Positions 35,103 through 46,920 of a stretch of DNA of 64,000 bases are shown one piece after another. Positions within the stretch are counted from its first letter, which is position 1; every line of letters begins with the position of its first letter. The notes under the pieces were generated by a model. That model had not been told where the DNA came from and did not search any database. It worked only from the letters and a program-made list of their open reading frames with translations. The position numbers and the translations under genes were made by a program. The DNA is taken from positions 3,399,735 to 3,463,734 of the forward strand of contig JAJEKV010000013.1 of the NCBI GenBank assembly GCA_021234155.1, written 5' to 3'. This stretch comes from Isoetes taiwanensis (taxonomy: Eukaryota > Streptophyta > Lycopodiopsida > Isoetales > Isoetaceae).

Positions 35103-36308
35103 TGACATTTAGACGACATTTGTGTTACATTCTGGTTTTTTAACTAACATTCTAATTTTGTATTCTGTCTTCAGCCACTCCAGACGTGACACCTGGCACA
35201 GAATACAACCTGTCTTGCTTCCACGTTAAGAGAATGTTCATCTCCCCTGCATTCCGACGCACTTCATTCTATTTAGAATTAAATACTTCAAGAATATAAA
35301 ATTCCAATTTTTAGTAATTTAATAAATTTAAAATTTGGCAACCATGATAATTTAGAAATAAAATTTGCTAATTTGATAAGCGATTGACATAAAAGTATTA
35401 TAAGATTTTCGCGATTTACAAATTTTTACACTTTTAAAAATACTTTAAGAAAAGTTTTAGGTTGCGTTTATTATCAATTAATTTTCAACATATTTTATTT
35501 CATCAATAATAAATTATTCAATAGTTATTATTAAAACATAAAATGTAATGAATTTCAATCTAAAATCATCTCCTTGAAATATTTTTAAAAAATAATATTT
35601 TAATCATATGTAGTTTATCTTAGATGAGAATTTAATTCTAAATAGATTAATTGAATATTGGTTTAGAAAGCAATTTTATACTTTAATAACCATCATACTT
35701 TTGATCTAAAGATAAATTGAACAAATTATTAAAATCAATAGAGTTAAAAATACATATAATCTTATCATGACATCCTTGAAGCATATCTATTAAATTTGAA
35801 TAAGTCTAGATTTTGGTCAAATATGTCATAATATATTAGCAAAATAAAATTTTTTGAACTAGTTCTTATCTCTGTGGTTTCATATTCGAGTACAATTTCA
35901 TTTCTGCCTTAGCCTCTACTCTTGCTGCTACCTTCAGGATCTGCGGCTTCCGGATCTGACATATTGCAAGAAAAAGAAGAGTGCAGTGCAACTCGATAAA
36001 GTATACGAAAATATACACGTAAAAGCAAGGTAGGTGCATTTTGCCCTCCCCGACAATCACATCCCGCCACGTGTGCAAGATTGTTCTAAAAATGTGCGCA
36101 TCTTCTTTGTTGACATTTTTCCCTTGCATTCCGGCGCGCGTCGGCAGTGTTTCCTCTACCGGAATGCAAGGGAGATGAGCATTCCCTTAACGTGGAAGCA
36201 AGGCAGGTTGTATTCTGTGCCGTCACGTCCGGAGTGGCTGAAAACAGAATCGAAATTAGAATGTTAGCTAAAAAACCAGAATGTAACACGAATGGCGTCT
36301 AAATGTCA
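35103..36308. mobile_element. foldback element with about 160-bp inverted repeats
   Basis: The left arm 35103-35260 is matched, reversed and complemented, by 36151-36308. Shared blocks include TGACATTTAGACG at the outer edge, GTTACATTCTGGTTTTTTA, 'ccactcc(a/g)gacgtgac' and 'tgcttccacgttaag'. The interior is copy B of the 1-kb module. A second small palindrome (CCCTTGCATTCCGG and its complement) lies just inside the right arm at 36122-36171. It has the build of a non-autonomous foldback transposon. The left flank is the end of copy A, so the direct repeat and inverted repeat arose in linked events. Confidence 0.8.
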
Positions 36309-36748
36309 CACTCCTTCCGGACAAAGGCGTCCAGAACTTTCGATGCACAATGCGACGAAGTTGATATTACTAGAATTTCACCAACGAAGAAGCATTTCTG
36401 GATGCGGATGATCACCTATGGGAACTCTATCGGGCGATGAACAACTTGTTCTATCTCTTAATTATAAACCCGACCCTGGAATATCATCTTCAGGCTTGGC
36501 ATAAATATAATCTAGTATACTCAGTAAGGGATAGTATCTTTCATACGATACTCCATCCATTCACAATGCCAGTAGAATATAATCCTGTATAACTATCTTG
36601 TATAAGTAAAGTTTCATCTCTGTTGTCCTTTGGGCATATGCCAAATGTAACCTTACGTTCTATCTTAATATCAAGCAATTTCGTATTAATGGTCTTATGA
36701 TAATCATGTTTAGATGTTGTGCTTATTTCAATTTCATTTATATTTTAG
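36309..36748. other. unassigned, possibly 5' part of the gypsy fossil
   Basis: No coding motif. It leads into the gag-like region at 36749 without a visible LTR border. Confidence 0.4.
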
Positions 36749-36937
36749 ACGGTGCACGTCCCCCTCCGTGGGCGACACCAGTGCAACCTGGTCATCTTAC
36801 TCCAGAACAGGAGCTCATACTTATGAAGCGTCAGCTTACTGAGCTCCAAACATATGTACTTCATAACAATCCACCAACGGCACCACAGGAGTATGGGCCT
36901 GAGATTACTGTTTTAGCAAACCAGCAACCAAGGGGGA

Positions 36938-37161
36938 TTCACTGTAAGTGCCATACAATGTGCCTGAGTGACTTGTAGGGGGGTTTTTTCGACCCATTTC
37001 CATACGTATACGTAAGAGGTAGGGGGGTTTTTTGCCACTACTTGGGGTAAACTTTGTATGGAAGGGGTCGAATTTGCCTTTCAAGAAATCGTATACGGGG
37101 GTGTTTTTGATCACCCTATGCACCATTACGGCATACCCCCCCTTACTATAAGTGAACCCCC
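36938..37161. repeat. possible small MITE inside the gag region
   Basis: The segment begins GGGGGATTCACTGTAAG and ends CTATAAGTGAACCCCC, an imperfect inverted pair. Inside, CGACCCATTTCCATAC is mirrored by GTATGGAAGGGGTCG. It interrupts the protein-like flow of the surrounding gag. The target duplication is unclear. Confidence 0.4.
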
Positions 37162-39194
37162 GGCCAACCAACCACCGCCACCGCACTTTTTTGCTCCAAT
37201 TACATCCACTTGCTCAAAGCATACACGGAGCAGTTCATCATCCGATGCCACTTCTGAATCATCTGAGTCATCAGAGTCTTCTGAATCAGAAGGTGACCAT
37301 GCCAAATCCAAGAAAAAGGATTACCAGAAAACCGTGGACTCTGCCATTACTAGCATCTGGAAGAATCGCAAGTTGGCATAGTTCTCGGGCAAAACCCGGT
37401 CGAGCGTGGATGCCGAATCTTGGTTGGATGAGATGCACGAGTTCGGAAAATCCTATGGAATCACATAAAAGGATATTGGCAAGGTTGCCACTACTAATCT
37501 TCTGTGGTCTGCGCGTGTATTTGGTGGAAAGGATACTCCCGTTCCCATTGATTGACTCGGGGTAGGTGCCGATACATGGTTTTTGCCAAAGCCTTTAAGT
37601 CTCACTATGTCCCCAGAGCTCATCGCTGTCAACAGATTTTATCGTCTAGAGCAAAAGAACATGACCATCCAAGTATACACGGATGAGTTCATGAGGTTAC
37701 GATTGTATATCCCAGGGATAAATGAGCGCAGGGCAGTTGAGGGATATATTGAGGGGTTATCCCCTACTATCAAGAAGATGGTTCGAGCCATTGATCCCAA
37801 AACAATAGCGGAAGCAAAGGCTAAGGCTCTTAGCTTGGAGGAGGACACCGCTAAGTACCAGCTGCCACGGCCCTCTACCTTTGGTCATAACAGAGGTTAT
37901 GCACCATATAGAGGACGCTCACCTAGCCTGGGGCCTCCCTCGTCAGCTGGGTATCAAAAGCAAGATAAGAAAGTCTCCTTCACGGTCCCAGATAAGTCTG
38001 CTAGTACCATGAGAGCTGTCTGAGATATTCTTCAAGCAATTCCAAGGGAGGCTCGTGATCAGTTACGAAGGGCTAAAGCTTGTTATCGATGCTTCGGCCC
38101 GGGACATCGTATGCAAGAATGCCCATACATTACCCAGGCTGCCCAAACTACTCTTGTTGAAGTGGATTGGGAGGCTTGTAAACCGGAGAGCGTTGCTGAT
38201 GACGAGTCACCAGACTATATACAAGGTGAGTCTCACATTTACGCCGCCATTGAGACAGGTCACGCAGATAGTCAACCTTCTGTCATATCTACGGTTGGCC
38301 AAGTAGACAGTAATCCTTTATTATTCTTATGGACACCGACAATACACACAATTTTGCCCCCCCAGAATGGCAGCAACTTTACAGTTGACTCCCTTGAAGT
38401 CAAAGCCACGTCCAGTCATGTTGGCTAGTGAGGCCACATGCCACACACAGGATCGCCGTATCAATTTGAACATTCAGTTACCAAGAGCACCCGTTGCTCT
38501 AGAGGCTGAAATCATGAATATTGGCCGTTATGACCTTATTGTGGGTATAGAATTCTTGGCTGCCGCAAAGGCAAACATTGATCGTAAAAAGCAAGAAGTC
38601 ACCTTTAATGCAGCTAATGGACTCCAGATAACCATAACAGGTAAATCAATTATCCCAATTATGCAGTGTATCTCATTACGTCAGTTGGATAGGGCGATCA
38701 AGAAGTCTCAAGTTGCTTATATGATTCGACTTGCTTCAGTACGTCAAGTCCAAATAAGATGAAGTTATTGATAGCTTGCCTCCAGCAATAGGAGTTGTTC
38801 TTCGGGAATACCACGACCTCTTTCCAGATGAGATTCATAGATTGCCACATTTTAGAGGCGTGGAATGTGAAATTACCCTAGAACCAAGCACCAATCTTAC
38901 CAGTAAGTTTCCATACAGAATGAATACACCTGAATTAAAGAAGCTTAAGAAACAGTTACAGGAGCTTCTTAAGCTGGGATTCATTCGACCAAGTGTGTCA
39001 CCTTTTGGTGCCCCTATTCTGTTTGTCAAGAAGAAGGATGGCACTTTAAGGATGTGCATTGATTATCGCCAACTCAATAAGCACAAGATTAAGAATCGGT
39101 ATGCCTTACCGCGTGCCGACGATTTAATGGATCAATTACAAGGGGCTAAGTATTTTACAAAGATTGATGTTCATTTGGAATATCATCAGATAAG

Positions 39195-39238
39195 GAAGGA
39201 AGGAAGGAAGGTACTTTTATCGTCCACGGAGACCAAGG
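39195..39238 (-). repeat. minimal retroposon-tail insertion in gypsy fossil 1
   Basis: Read on the minus strand: TTGGTCTCCGTGGACG, ATAAAAGTA, then (CCTT)n. This matches the 3' ends at 1838-1875 and 54534-54587. The equivalent place in fossil 2 (about 41719-41733, AGATAAGGATTAAGG) has no insertion, so borders can be read directly, and AAGG stands on both sides. It is an extremely 5'-truncated retroposon copy of about 44 bases. Confidence 0.8.
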
Positions 39239-39611
39239 ATTAAGGAGGATGACATCCATAAGTCCGCATTCCAAACACGTTATGGGCATTACGAGTTCGT
39301 TGTTATGCCATTTGGGCTAATTAATGCCGACCACATTTATAAGGTTGATGAGCGACATTTTGTCACCAACTTTATGGCAAGTTCTCCAAGTGTCGATTTG
39401 CCACCACCAAGGTTGACTACTTGGGACATATTGTTTCTGCAGAGGGGATAGCCACAGATCCAGCCAAGATTGGAGCAGTAAAAGATTGGCCGATTCCGAC
39501 AAATGTTTCAGAAGTCCGCAGTTTTCTAGGATTGGCGGGATATTACCGCAAGTTTGTTAAAGATTTTACTAAGCTGGTCGCACCCCTTACGGACCTGACC
39601 GATTATGAACA

Positions 39612-40030
39612 TGTTAAAAGACATAAAAGGCAAGGTAAACTAAAATCCTTAGCTATGGAAATAAATCCCTTAATAAGGGATGACGTGGCATGACCCGATT
39701 GGGTGGGCAAGCCAACAGCCAACAAGTTGGGCTATGATGCAGGCAGCCTTCCAGATTTGCCCTTAGGAGCATCAAACAAATCCCAGGAAAGATCTATATC
39801 GGCCATTGGGCTTCAAGGGAAGCCCTTCAGATCCTTGTTTCGTGCTATATATATCAGAACCATGGGCAGCATACTGTAAGCCATAGCTATTCTTAAGCAA
39901 ACCTGTGATTATCAGCATCAATCTAAGTCTTCAGGGAAGACTTAAATACCATTGGGGAATGAGGGATTCAGAGGGAAGAGGCGGTAGGTGTGGATTGATG
40001 CGCCTCGTAGCTTCGGTGAAGCTGAGGATG
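39612..40030 (+). mobile_element. LTR fossil A
   Basis: Starts TGTTAAAAGACATAA and runs parallel to the LTR at 40040, including 'aaatcccttaataagggatg' and 'gctatatatatcagaaccat'. The same bases TATGAACA precede this LTR and the next one. It has no primer site of its own. A broken fossil. Confidence 0.8.
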
Positions 40031-40039
40031 TTATGAACA

Positions 40040-41235
40040 TGTTAAAGGACATAAGAGGCAAGGTAAACTAAAATCATAGCTATGGAAATAAATCCCTTAA
40101 CAAGGGATGACGTGGCATGACCCGATTGGATGGGCAAGCCAACAGCTAACAGGTTGGGCTATGGCGCAGGCAGCCTCCCGGATTTTCCCTTAGGAGCATC
40201 AAACAAATCCCAGGAGGGATCTAGAAGCTAGGGAGGCAGATCGATCTGCCAAATCGGCCCTTAGGCTTCAAGGGAAGCCCTTCAGATCCCTGTTTCGTGC
40301 TATATATATCAGAACCATGGGCAGCATACTGTAAGCCATAGCTATTTTTGAGCAAACCCGTGATTATCAGCATCAATATAAGTCTTTAGGGAAGACTTAA
40401 ACAATGAGGGAATCGAGGGGATTTCAGAGGGAAGAGGCGGTAGGTGTGGATTGATGCACCCTAGTAGCCCGGTGAAGCCGAGGACCATTTCATTGGTATC
40501 GAGGCGAGGTTTTGATCTTTGGGTTCGAGGCCGCTGCTTGATTAAGGAGAGCGAGAGCGCAGAGAGTTCTTGAGAGCAATTTCCGAGCATCCACAAAGCG
40601 CAAATGTTTGGCCTTAGAATCGATTTCTTCATGCTCCCCGGGGACACGAGAAGCTATCTGTAAATCGCTAGTAGTCTAGTCTTTGGGCAAGCCGGGCTTG
40701 CTAAATCATGTTTAGGGCTTGCTAAATCATATTTGGGACCTGGAAAAACGGATTTTGCAAAACAGCTCGGTTTGAGCTGAAAATTTACGAGCAGGAGCTT
40801 TGAGGCCGAAATGCGTGCTTGCCAAATTTTCTGGCAATCGGAGTACTGAGCAGCCCGGAGTGATTGACCTCCAGAATCACGATTTCGTGATTCTGAGATT
40901 TTTGATTCTGTGATTTTTTTTTAAAAGATAACCAGGACCCGTTATCAGCCCATTAAAGAAATCAGGGATTTTGTTCCCCATTTTCAACCATTAAAATTTA
41001 AAGGGGGGGTTTTAATGGTTTATTACTTACCTTAGTTAATATTTACAATTTTAGCTAATGTTGGTACTATTTGAACTAGTAATGAACAAGGGCCCAGAGT
41101 GTTAGGTGGTTTCGTCATGAGGAGTCGGGGGCTCAGTAGTGGAATGTAGACGAACCACATGGAGATGGGCATATCTTGGAGGTTGTGGATATGTTTAACA
41201 TAAGACCCCTACAGCTTTGAGTTTTTAAAATTAGT
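40040..41235 (+). mobile_element. LTR fossil B with primer site and internal segment
   Basis: The LTR runs from TGTTAAAGGACATAAG at 40040 to GACCATTTCA at 40492 (453 bases). TTGGTATCGAGG at 40493 fits an initiator-Met primer site. The internal part to 41235 has no recognised coding domain and contains 'gatttttgattctgtgattt'. The downstream LTR is missing, so this is a broken 5' part. I could not assign it to Copia or Gypsy. Confidence 0.8.
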
Positions 41236-42203
41236 CTCAAGTTGCTTGTATGATTCGACTTGCTTCAGTAAACGCGGGGTCCAAACAAGATGAAGTTATT
41301 GATAGCTTGCCTCCAGCAATAGCAGTTGTTCTTCGGGAATATCACGACCTCTTTCCAGATGAGATTCATAGATTGCCGCCTTTTAGAGGCGTGGAATGTG
41401 AAATTACCCTAGAACCAGGCACCAAGCCTACCAGTAAGTTTCCATACAGAATGAATACACCTGAATTAACAGAACTTAAGAAACAGTTACAGGAGCTTCT
41501 TAAGCTGGAATTCATTCGACCAAGTGTGTCACCTTTTGGTGCCCCTATTCTGTTTGTCAAGAAGAAGGATGACACTTTAAGGATGTGCATTGATTATCGC
41601 CATCTCAATAAGCACACGATTAAGAATCGGTATGCCTTACCGCGTGCCGACGATTTAATGGATCAACTACAAGGGGTTAAGTATTTTACAAAGATTGATC
41701 TTCGTTCGGAATATCACCAGATAAGGATTAAGGAAGATGACATCCATAAGTCCGCATTCCGGACATGTTATGAGCATTATGAGTTCACTGTTACGCCATT
41801 TGGGCTTACTAATGCGCCAGCCACATTTATGAGGTTGATGAACGATGTTTTCTGTGAGTATCTTGATCATTTTGTCATCATATTCTTTGATGATATCCTT
41901 GTATACAGTAAAACCCTATAGGACCATGAGCATCATCTTCGGTTGGCTTTGCAGAAGTTGAGACGTCACCAACTTTATGCTAAGTTCTCCAATTGTCGAT
42001 TTGCCACCACCAAGGTTGACTACTTGGAACATATTATTTCTGCGGAGGGGATAGCCACAGATCCAGCCAAGATTGAAGCAGTAAAAGATTGGCCGATTGC
42101 GACAAATGTTTCAGAAGTCCGCAGTTTTCTAGGATTTTGGGGATATTACCGCAAGTTTGTGAAAGACTTCGCTAAGCTGGCCGCACCCCTTATGGACCTG
42201 ACC
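41236..42203 (+). mobile_element. Ty3/gypsy fossil 2: reverse transcriptase region
   Basis: Same RT region as fossil 1 and closer to whole. It includes [72 protein letters not shown] and the FDDILVYS active-site block near 41885. It stops at the LTR that begins at 42204. Fewer breaks than fossil 1, but no gag or integrase. Confidence 0.93.
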
Positions 42204-44513
42204 TGTTGACATAAGGAGCAAGGTAAACTAAAATCCTTAGCTATCGAAATAAATCCCTTAATAAGGGATGACGTGGGATGACCCGATTGGGTGGGCAAGC
42301 CAACAGCCAACAGGTTGAGCTTGGCGCAGGTAGCCTCCCGGATTTGCCCTTAGGAGCATCGAACAGATCCCATGAGGGATCTAGAAGCTAGGGAGGCAGA
42401 TTGATCTGCCAAATCGGCCCTTGGGCTTCAAGGGAAGTTCGCCGATCCTCGTTTAGTGCTATATATATATCAGAACCATGGGTAGCATACTAGAAGCCAT
42501 AGCTATTCTTGAGCAAAACAAGTGATTATCAACATCAATCTAAGTCTCCAAGAAAGACCTGAGACACCGTGGGGGAATCGTGGATTCCAAGAGAAGAGGC
42601 TGTAGGGCGTGGATTGATGCGCTAGTAGTAGCCGGGAAGCCGAGGACCATTTTTATTGATATCAGAACGAGGTTTTGATGCTGGGTTCAAGGCCGCACAA
42701 CAGTTAAGGAGAGCAATTTCTTGAGAGCAATTTCAGGAGCATCCACGAAGCGCAAATGTTTGGCCTTAGAATCGTTCTTCAGGCTCCTGGGGACCTGAGA
42801 AGCTAATATGAAATCGTTGTGATACGAATCAATGTTTATGGGGAAACAGAAACTACTTAACAGCATCTTAATTATATAACATGATCCGATTACATCACAT
42901 ATGTCACAGACAAATACGTTGCTAAGCACGCTTAACCACCCAACCGGGTCCACAAGGTTATGGCAGTGCAATGACAACTGGTATGGCAAACAATCTCTAG
43001 CTACTCCACGTAGCTCTAGGGCAACCTGATAATCCGCTTATCAGATGAGAAGGATCATCTTCCTCTAGCTACTCTGATCTTACATAGAAGCATAGCGATC
43101 CGAGCATGGTTGCGCCAACTGCTCTGATCCCTTGACCGGAGGAAAGCGGCTCTCGAATCCTAGATTCCTCTTCAATTCCAGCAACCATAGCAGCCCGATC
43201 CAATCTTAGGTATTCAATCAGCAACCCATATCTCAGTAGGCAGATCTCGGCTTGCCATAGAAGCCCACAATTTATCTGATCGGATTTGGTTCCCTTTATT
43301 TGCCTTGCCGGTGCGTTGGGCAACTTCAGATTTGTTGGTGTTAGATCCATGAATCACGATAACGGAACCAGAATCACTATTCATTCCCTGTTGCTATTGC
43401 TGTTCGGTATCAGCTCTCCATAGACTGCTTTTTCTGTTACAGGTCGCTCCCCCTTCTTATATGTTGCTCACGTTCCCTTTTTTTCATAAAGGCCCATTTC
43501 TTAAAAAATATCCGTCCTTCAAATATATCGTCTTCCCATATAAAAGCAAGCGTAGGCCCTTTTTCAAAAGTTTCCCCCCTTGCCTAATATTAGTCAACGC
43601 CCTTTTATTAAGAAAGGCCCTTTTGTGTAAAATAGTCCCTTCTTTGTCTCCACGACCCATCAATAATGTGATCACCTTTTATTTCAAATAATAAAGGTCC
43701 CTAGTGATGTGTATCTCCTTCCAATTTCCAATGGTTATCCCTTGCCATCAAATGTTTGCCATACTTTGCCATATTTTTGCCATGCCCCATAACCTTGGCG
43801 CCGTGGACCACTCCCCCGTGCAATGATACGGACTATGACTCCGTATCACGTTGTAGTAGTCTCTGGCCAAGCAGGGCTTGCTAAATCATGTTTAGGGCTT
43901 GTTAAATCATATTTGGGACCTGGAAAAATGGATTTTGCAAAACAGCTCGGTTTGAGCTAAAATTCTGGCGAGGAGCATTTGGGGCGAAATCGTGCACTGC
44001 TTAAATTTCATGGCTATCGAGTAGTCTGAAAGCAACCCGGGAGTGATTGATCCTGGCTGGGGCGGAATCACAATTTTGTGATTCTGAGATTTTTGATTCT
44101 GTGATTTTTTTTAAAAGGTAACTAGGACCCATTATCAACCCATTAAAGAAATCAGAGATTTAGTTCCCCATTATCAACCATCAAAATTTAAAGAGGGATT
44201 TTAATGGTTTATTACTTAGCTTAGTTAATATTTACAATTTTTAGATAATGTTGGTACTATTTGAACTAGTAATGAACAAGGGCCCGAGCACTTGTTGGCG
44301 TTTTCAACTCTTGCATTCTTGCAAACCTGGGTTTCTTTGAAAGGAAAATAGGTTGTAAATTCTAGCACTCCAAGAGTGTTAGGTGGTTTTAAGCCATGAG
44401 GATTAGGGGGCTCGGTAGTGGAAGATAGGCGAACCACATGGAGATGGGCCATACCGGATGTGGATATGCTTAACATAAGACCCCTAGAGCTTTGAGTTTT
44501 TGAAATTAGTTGA
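42204..44513 (+). mobile_element. LTR fossil C with primer site and internal segment, split by a solo LTR
   Basis: The LTR starts TGTTGACATAAGGAGC and ends near 42654 before TTGATATCAGAACGAGG, the counterpart of the primer site at 40493. The internal part is resumed at 43854 after the solo LTR and matches 40660-41235, with about 80 extra bases near 44290-44370. It is copy 2 of fossil B and likewise broken. Confidence 0.8.
42820..43848. mobile_element. solo LTR with 5-bp target duplication
   Basis: 1029 bases beginning TGATACGAAT and ending CTCCGTATCA (TG...CA, with terminal inverted bases TGATACG/CGTATCA). The five bases CGTTG stand at 42815-42819 and again at 43849-43853. Copy 1 of the duplicated stack is uninterrupted at this place. 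It has no coding region. It is what remains after recombination between the two LTRs of an element, and its clean ends suggest a fairly recent insertion. Confidence 0.93.
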
Positions 44514-46920
44514 TGATTAATTTTGATATCTAGGATGATTCTTTTGAAGAGCATCTTTACGTTCAAGGAACTAAGCGAAATTATGCTTTAGAAAAAAGCA
44601 TTATTGCCCCAAAGACCCCTTTCAATGAGTGCATCATAGGGTGTCATGATCGGGATCATGCCCGGTTGGCCGACACTCTTTGGGTAGTGTAGTAAGAAGA
44701 AACTAGAAATGGAGAATGAAGTCCAATGTTCAAATGTTGTTGCCCATGATAACCACATGATGGGATCATTGGCTCACTCTCTTGGGTAGAGTGATGCGAG
44801 GTTGCATGTTAGCCTTTAACCAATCCTTGTAGAGAATTGGTGATGGATATATTCTATTGACTCAAGGGGTCACTAGTGCCGACCTAGGGTTTGTGCTAGA
44901 AATGCACAATATTTGGGAAATATTGCTCTTGGTTGCATAAAGGACAGTGGCAACAAATTAACTTAGCTTGAGGTATATCTGCAATTGTTGGGTAAAGAAA
45001 ATAACCTTCATAAATGAACCTCTACATATGGAATCTATAGTTTAAAAAGTACTATAGCCGGAGATGCTAGCTAAGCATCTAGAGAATACAAGTTGCAGTA
45101 CTGATAAGGTTGAGAACTTATCAGGTAGAAACTACAAGATAGTAATTGCAAAGCAACTTGTTAGTCATTTTAAAAGGTTCTTCTGGGAGAGCACTTAAAA
45201 TAAATAAAAGATAAGATAAGATAAGATAAGATAAGAAATTTTTACGTCCAGGGGAACCCAACGGGTTATGGGGACGGCATGCAAGGCAACATCCCATCTA
45301 AAACACGGGGACTAGGCCCCATCACCAAACACAATAACCAAATATTAAAGACTACTAAGATCAACTAGGATCATATGGATGCATGCAATAGATTATTGTA
45401 GCATTTGTTAAATTGATTTGAGAGGGTGTCTTTGGAAAGATGCCAAAAGAATGAATCAAGCTACAATATGATTGATTGAATTTTGTGTAGTTCCATATAA
45501 ACTCTACCTATGTTCAAACTAAGTTCTTGAGATTGGTTAGAAAATCTCAATATCTCTTGTTTGGAAACAAGAATGTTAGTAGAGTTATATTCCTAACTCT
45601 ATATATAACTAGGAGTTGTGAATACATCTTATTGCCAATTATGTTCAAAGCGGGGCTTGGGGTGAAACATATGGTTGCAATATATAATTTGGGCTTGTAT
45701 AGGTATTATGAGATGTATATTATGCCTTATAGCTATAGATTGGCAAAGCAATGAATATGTGTCGAGCAGTAGTCATCAAAGGAAATAGACTTTATGGCAC
45801 ATAATTCAAACCTAATAATTTGATCCTATCTATGAATTTCCCAAGTTTCATCTTTAAGAGTGTCTTCGGGTTGAAAATTTTCTTTGGCTTAGCTGCCAAT
45901 GGTTGAAAGTGTATGCGGGAAATTAAAGCCCCATAAGAATCTTGAAGGAAGTTCAAGTATGAGTTTGGGTCAATATAATGGGAAGCTTTTGCCGAGATCA
46001 AGAACTGAAATCTTGTTGGATCAATTTAAGTTGCAATTGACTTAGGTAAGTCATGTCATGCAACCATAGGGATTATGCTATTGAGAAAAGTCGAGAATGA
46101 CTTGGGTTAGCTCTAAGCCAAAGCATGAAAAGCAAGGCTAGGCACAACAAGAACCTCTAATGAGAGTTTTGGTATGGAGAACATGGTGGTATCAATTAGG
46201 AAGTGGTGGAAACCAAGATCCATGTAATTTCATAAGTTGTTGAGTGAGAGTTTTCAAGGCCAAGTAGTCGTGTTAGACTGAGTTGCTTGGCTTTTTGCAT
46301 GAACTTTGTATTAACATCAAATACAATTATGGAAAAATACCATATTGATTGATGTATGGATAGAGCATAATGGTGCTTCACTTGTGATGCAATGGCCTTT
46401 AGGAGATCACTGACACCTGCTGCCATGCCATGGCAGCATAGAAGAGCATGACACATGAGGATATACTTATGTCTGCATATTGACTTGAGCACAGATGTAC
46501 AAACACTATTTATTTGAAGAATTCACATCCCTAGAGATCACAAGTGGATTTTTGAAGACCAAGGTGAAGACATTCATGAAAGATCACACAAGCATGCAAG
46601 CAAAGGAGATTCAAGCAAAGCAATTTGAAGTTTGGAAGACCCCTTGAGTTGACTTGGTATGTGTTTTTACTTTGAGTTCTTGGCATGACTATTTAACATG
46701 ATCCATTTCCAAAGCTCATCACCTCCTCTCGTATGCAAAACTTCTCACTTGCCGGCTCCTCACTATGTACTTAGTTTCTTTTTTTTGTAAAACAACATTC
46801 TCAGGCAAAATTTACAAATGTTAATACAATCTATGAAAGCAAGACATCAAAACTAACAGATTCAAGAAGGAGAAAAAAAAAAGAATTTCTTTAATTTTTT
46901 TAATACATCACTTTTAACAG
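44514..46920. other. no gene seen; (GATAA)n at 45209-45236
   Basis: Continues past the end of the duplicated stack without a recognised domain. The phrase 'gactctttgggtag' or 'ctctcttgggtaga' recurs near 44680 and 44780. It may be further internal sequence of an LTR element or ordinary intergenic DNA. Short frames at 45527-45754 and 44225-44566 carry no motif. Confidence 0.45.

Larger units (their letters stand above)
36749..39611 (+). mobile_element. Ty3/gypsy fossil 1: gag, zinc knuckle, protease, RT
   Basis: Parts in order: an N-terminal gag-like segment (TPEQELILMKRQLTELQ), the main gag (YTDEFMRLRLYIPGINERRA, 37583-38023), a CCHC zinc knuckle (CYRCFGPGHRMQEC near 38084-38125), a protease region (about 38400-38700) and reverse transcriptase from 38776 ([20 protein letters not shown], then [15 protein letters not shown] near 39520). 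RNase H and integrase are absent because the LTR stack begins at 39612. The copy is broken in several places. The RT half is repeated at 41236-42203. Confidence 0.93.
38709..44513 (+). repeat. tandem duplication of a nested LTR-element stack
   Basis: Copy 1 (38709-41235) and copy 2 (41236-44513) begin with the same gypsy sequence ('ctcaagttgct') and end with 'gctttgagtttttaaaattagt' or its equivalent, meeting at 41235/41236. Both contain gypsy RT followed by an LTR, primer site and internal sequence of another element at almost the same point. Copy 2 is longer because of the 1029-base solo LTR. Copy 1 has an additional LTR (39612-40030). The block was therefore duplicated after the second element had entered the gypsy. 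Confidence 0.85.

Noticed and set aside
39400-42210. Apparent repeated gene copies with the peptide [12 protein letters not shown]
   Set aside because: These are gypsy polymerase fossils, not host genes, and are reported as such.
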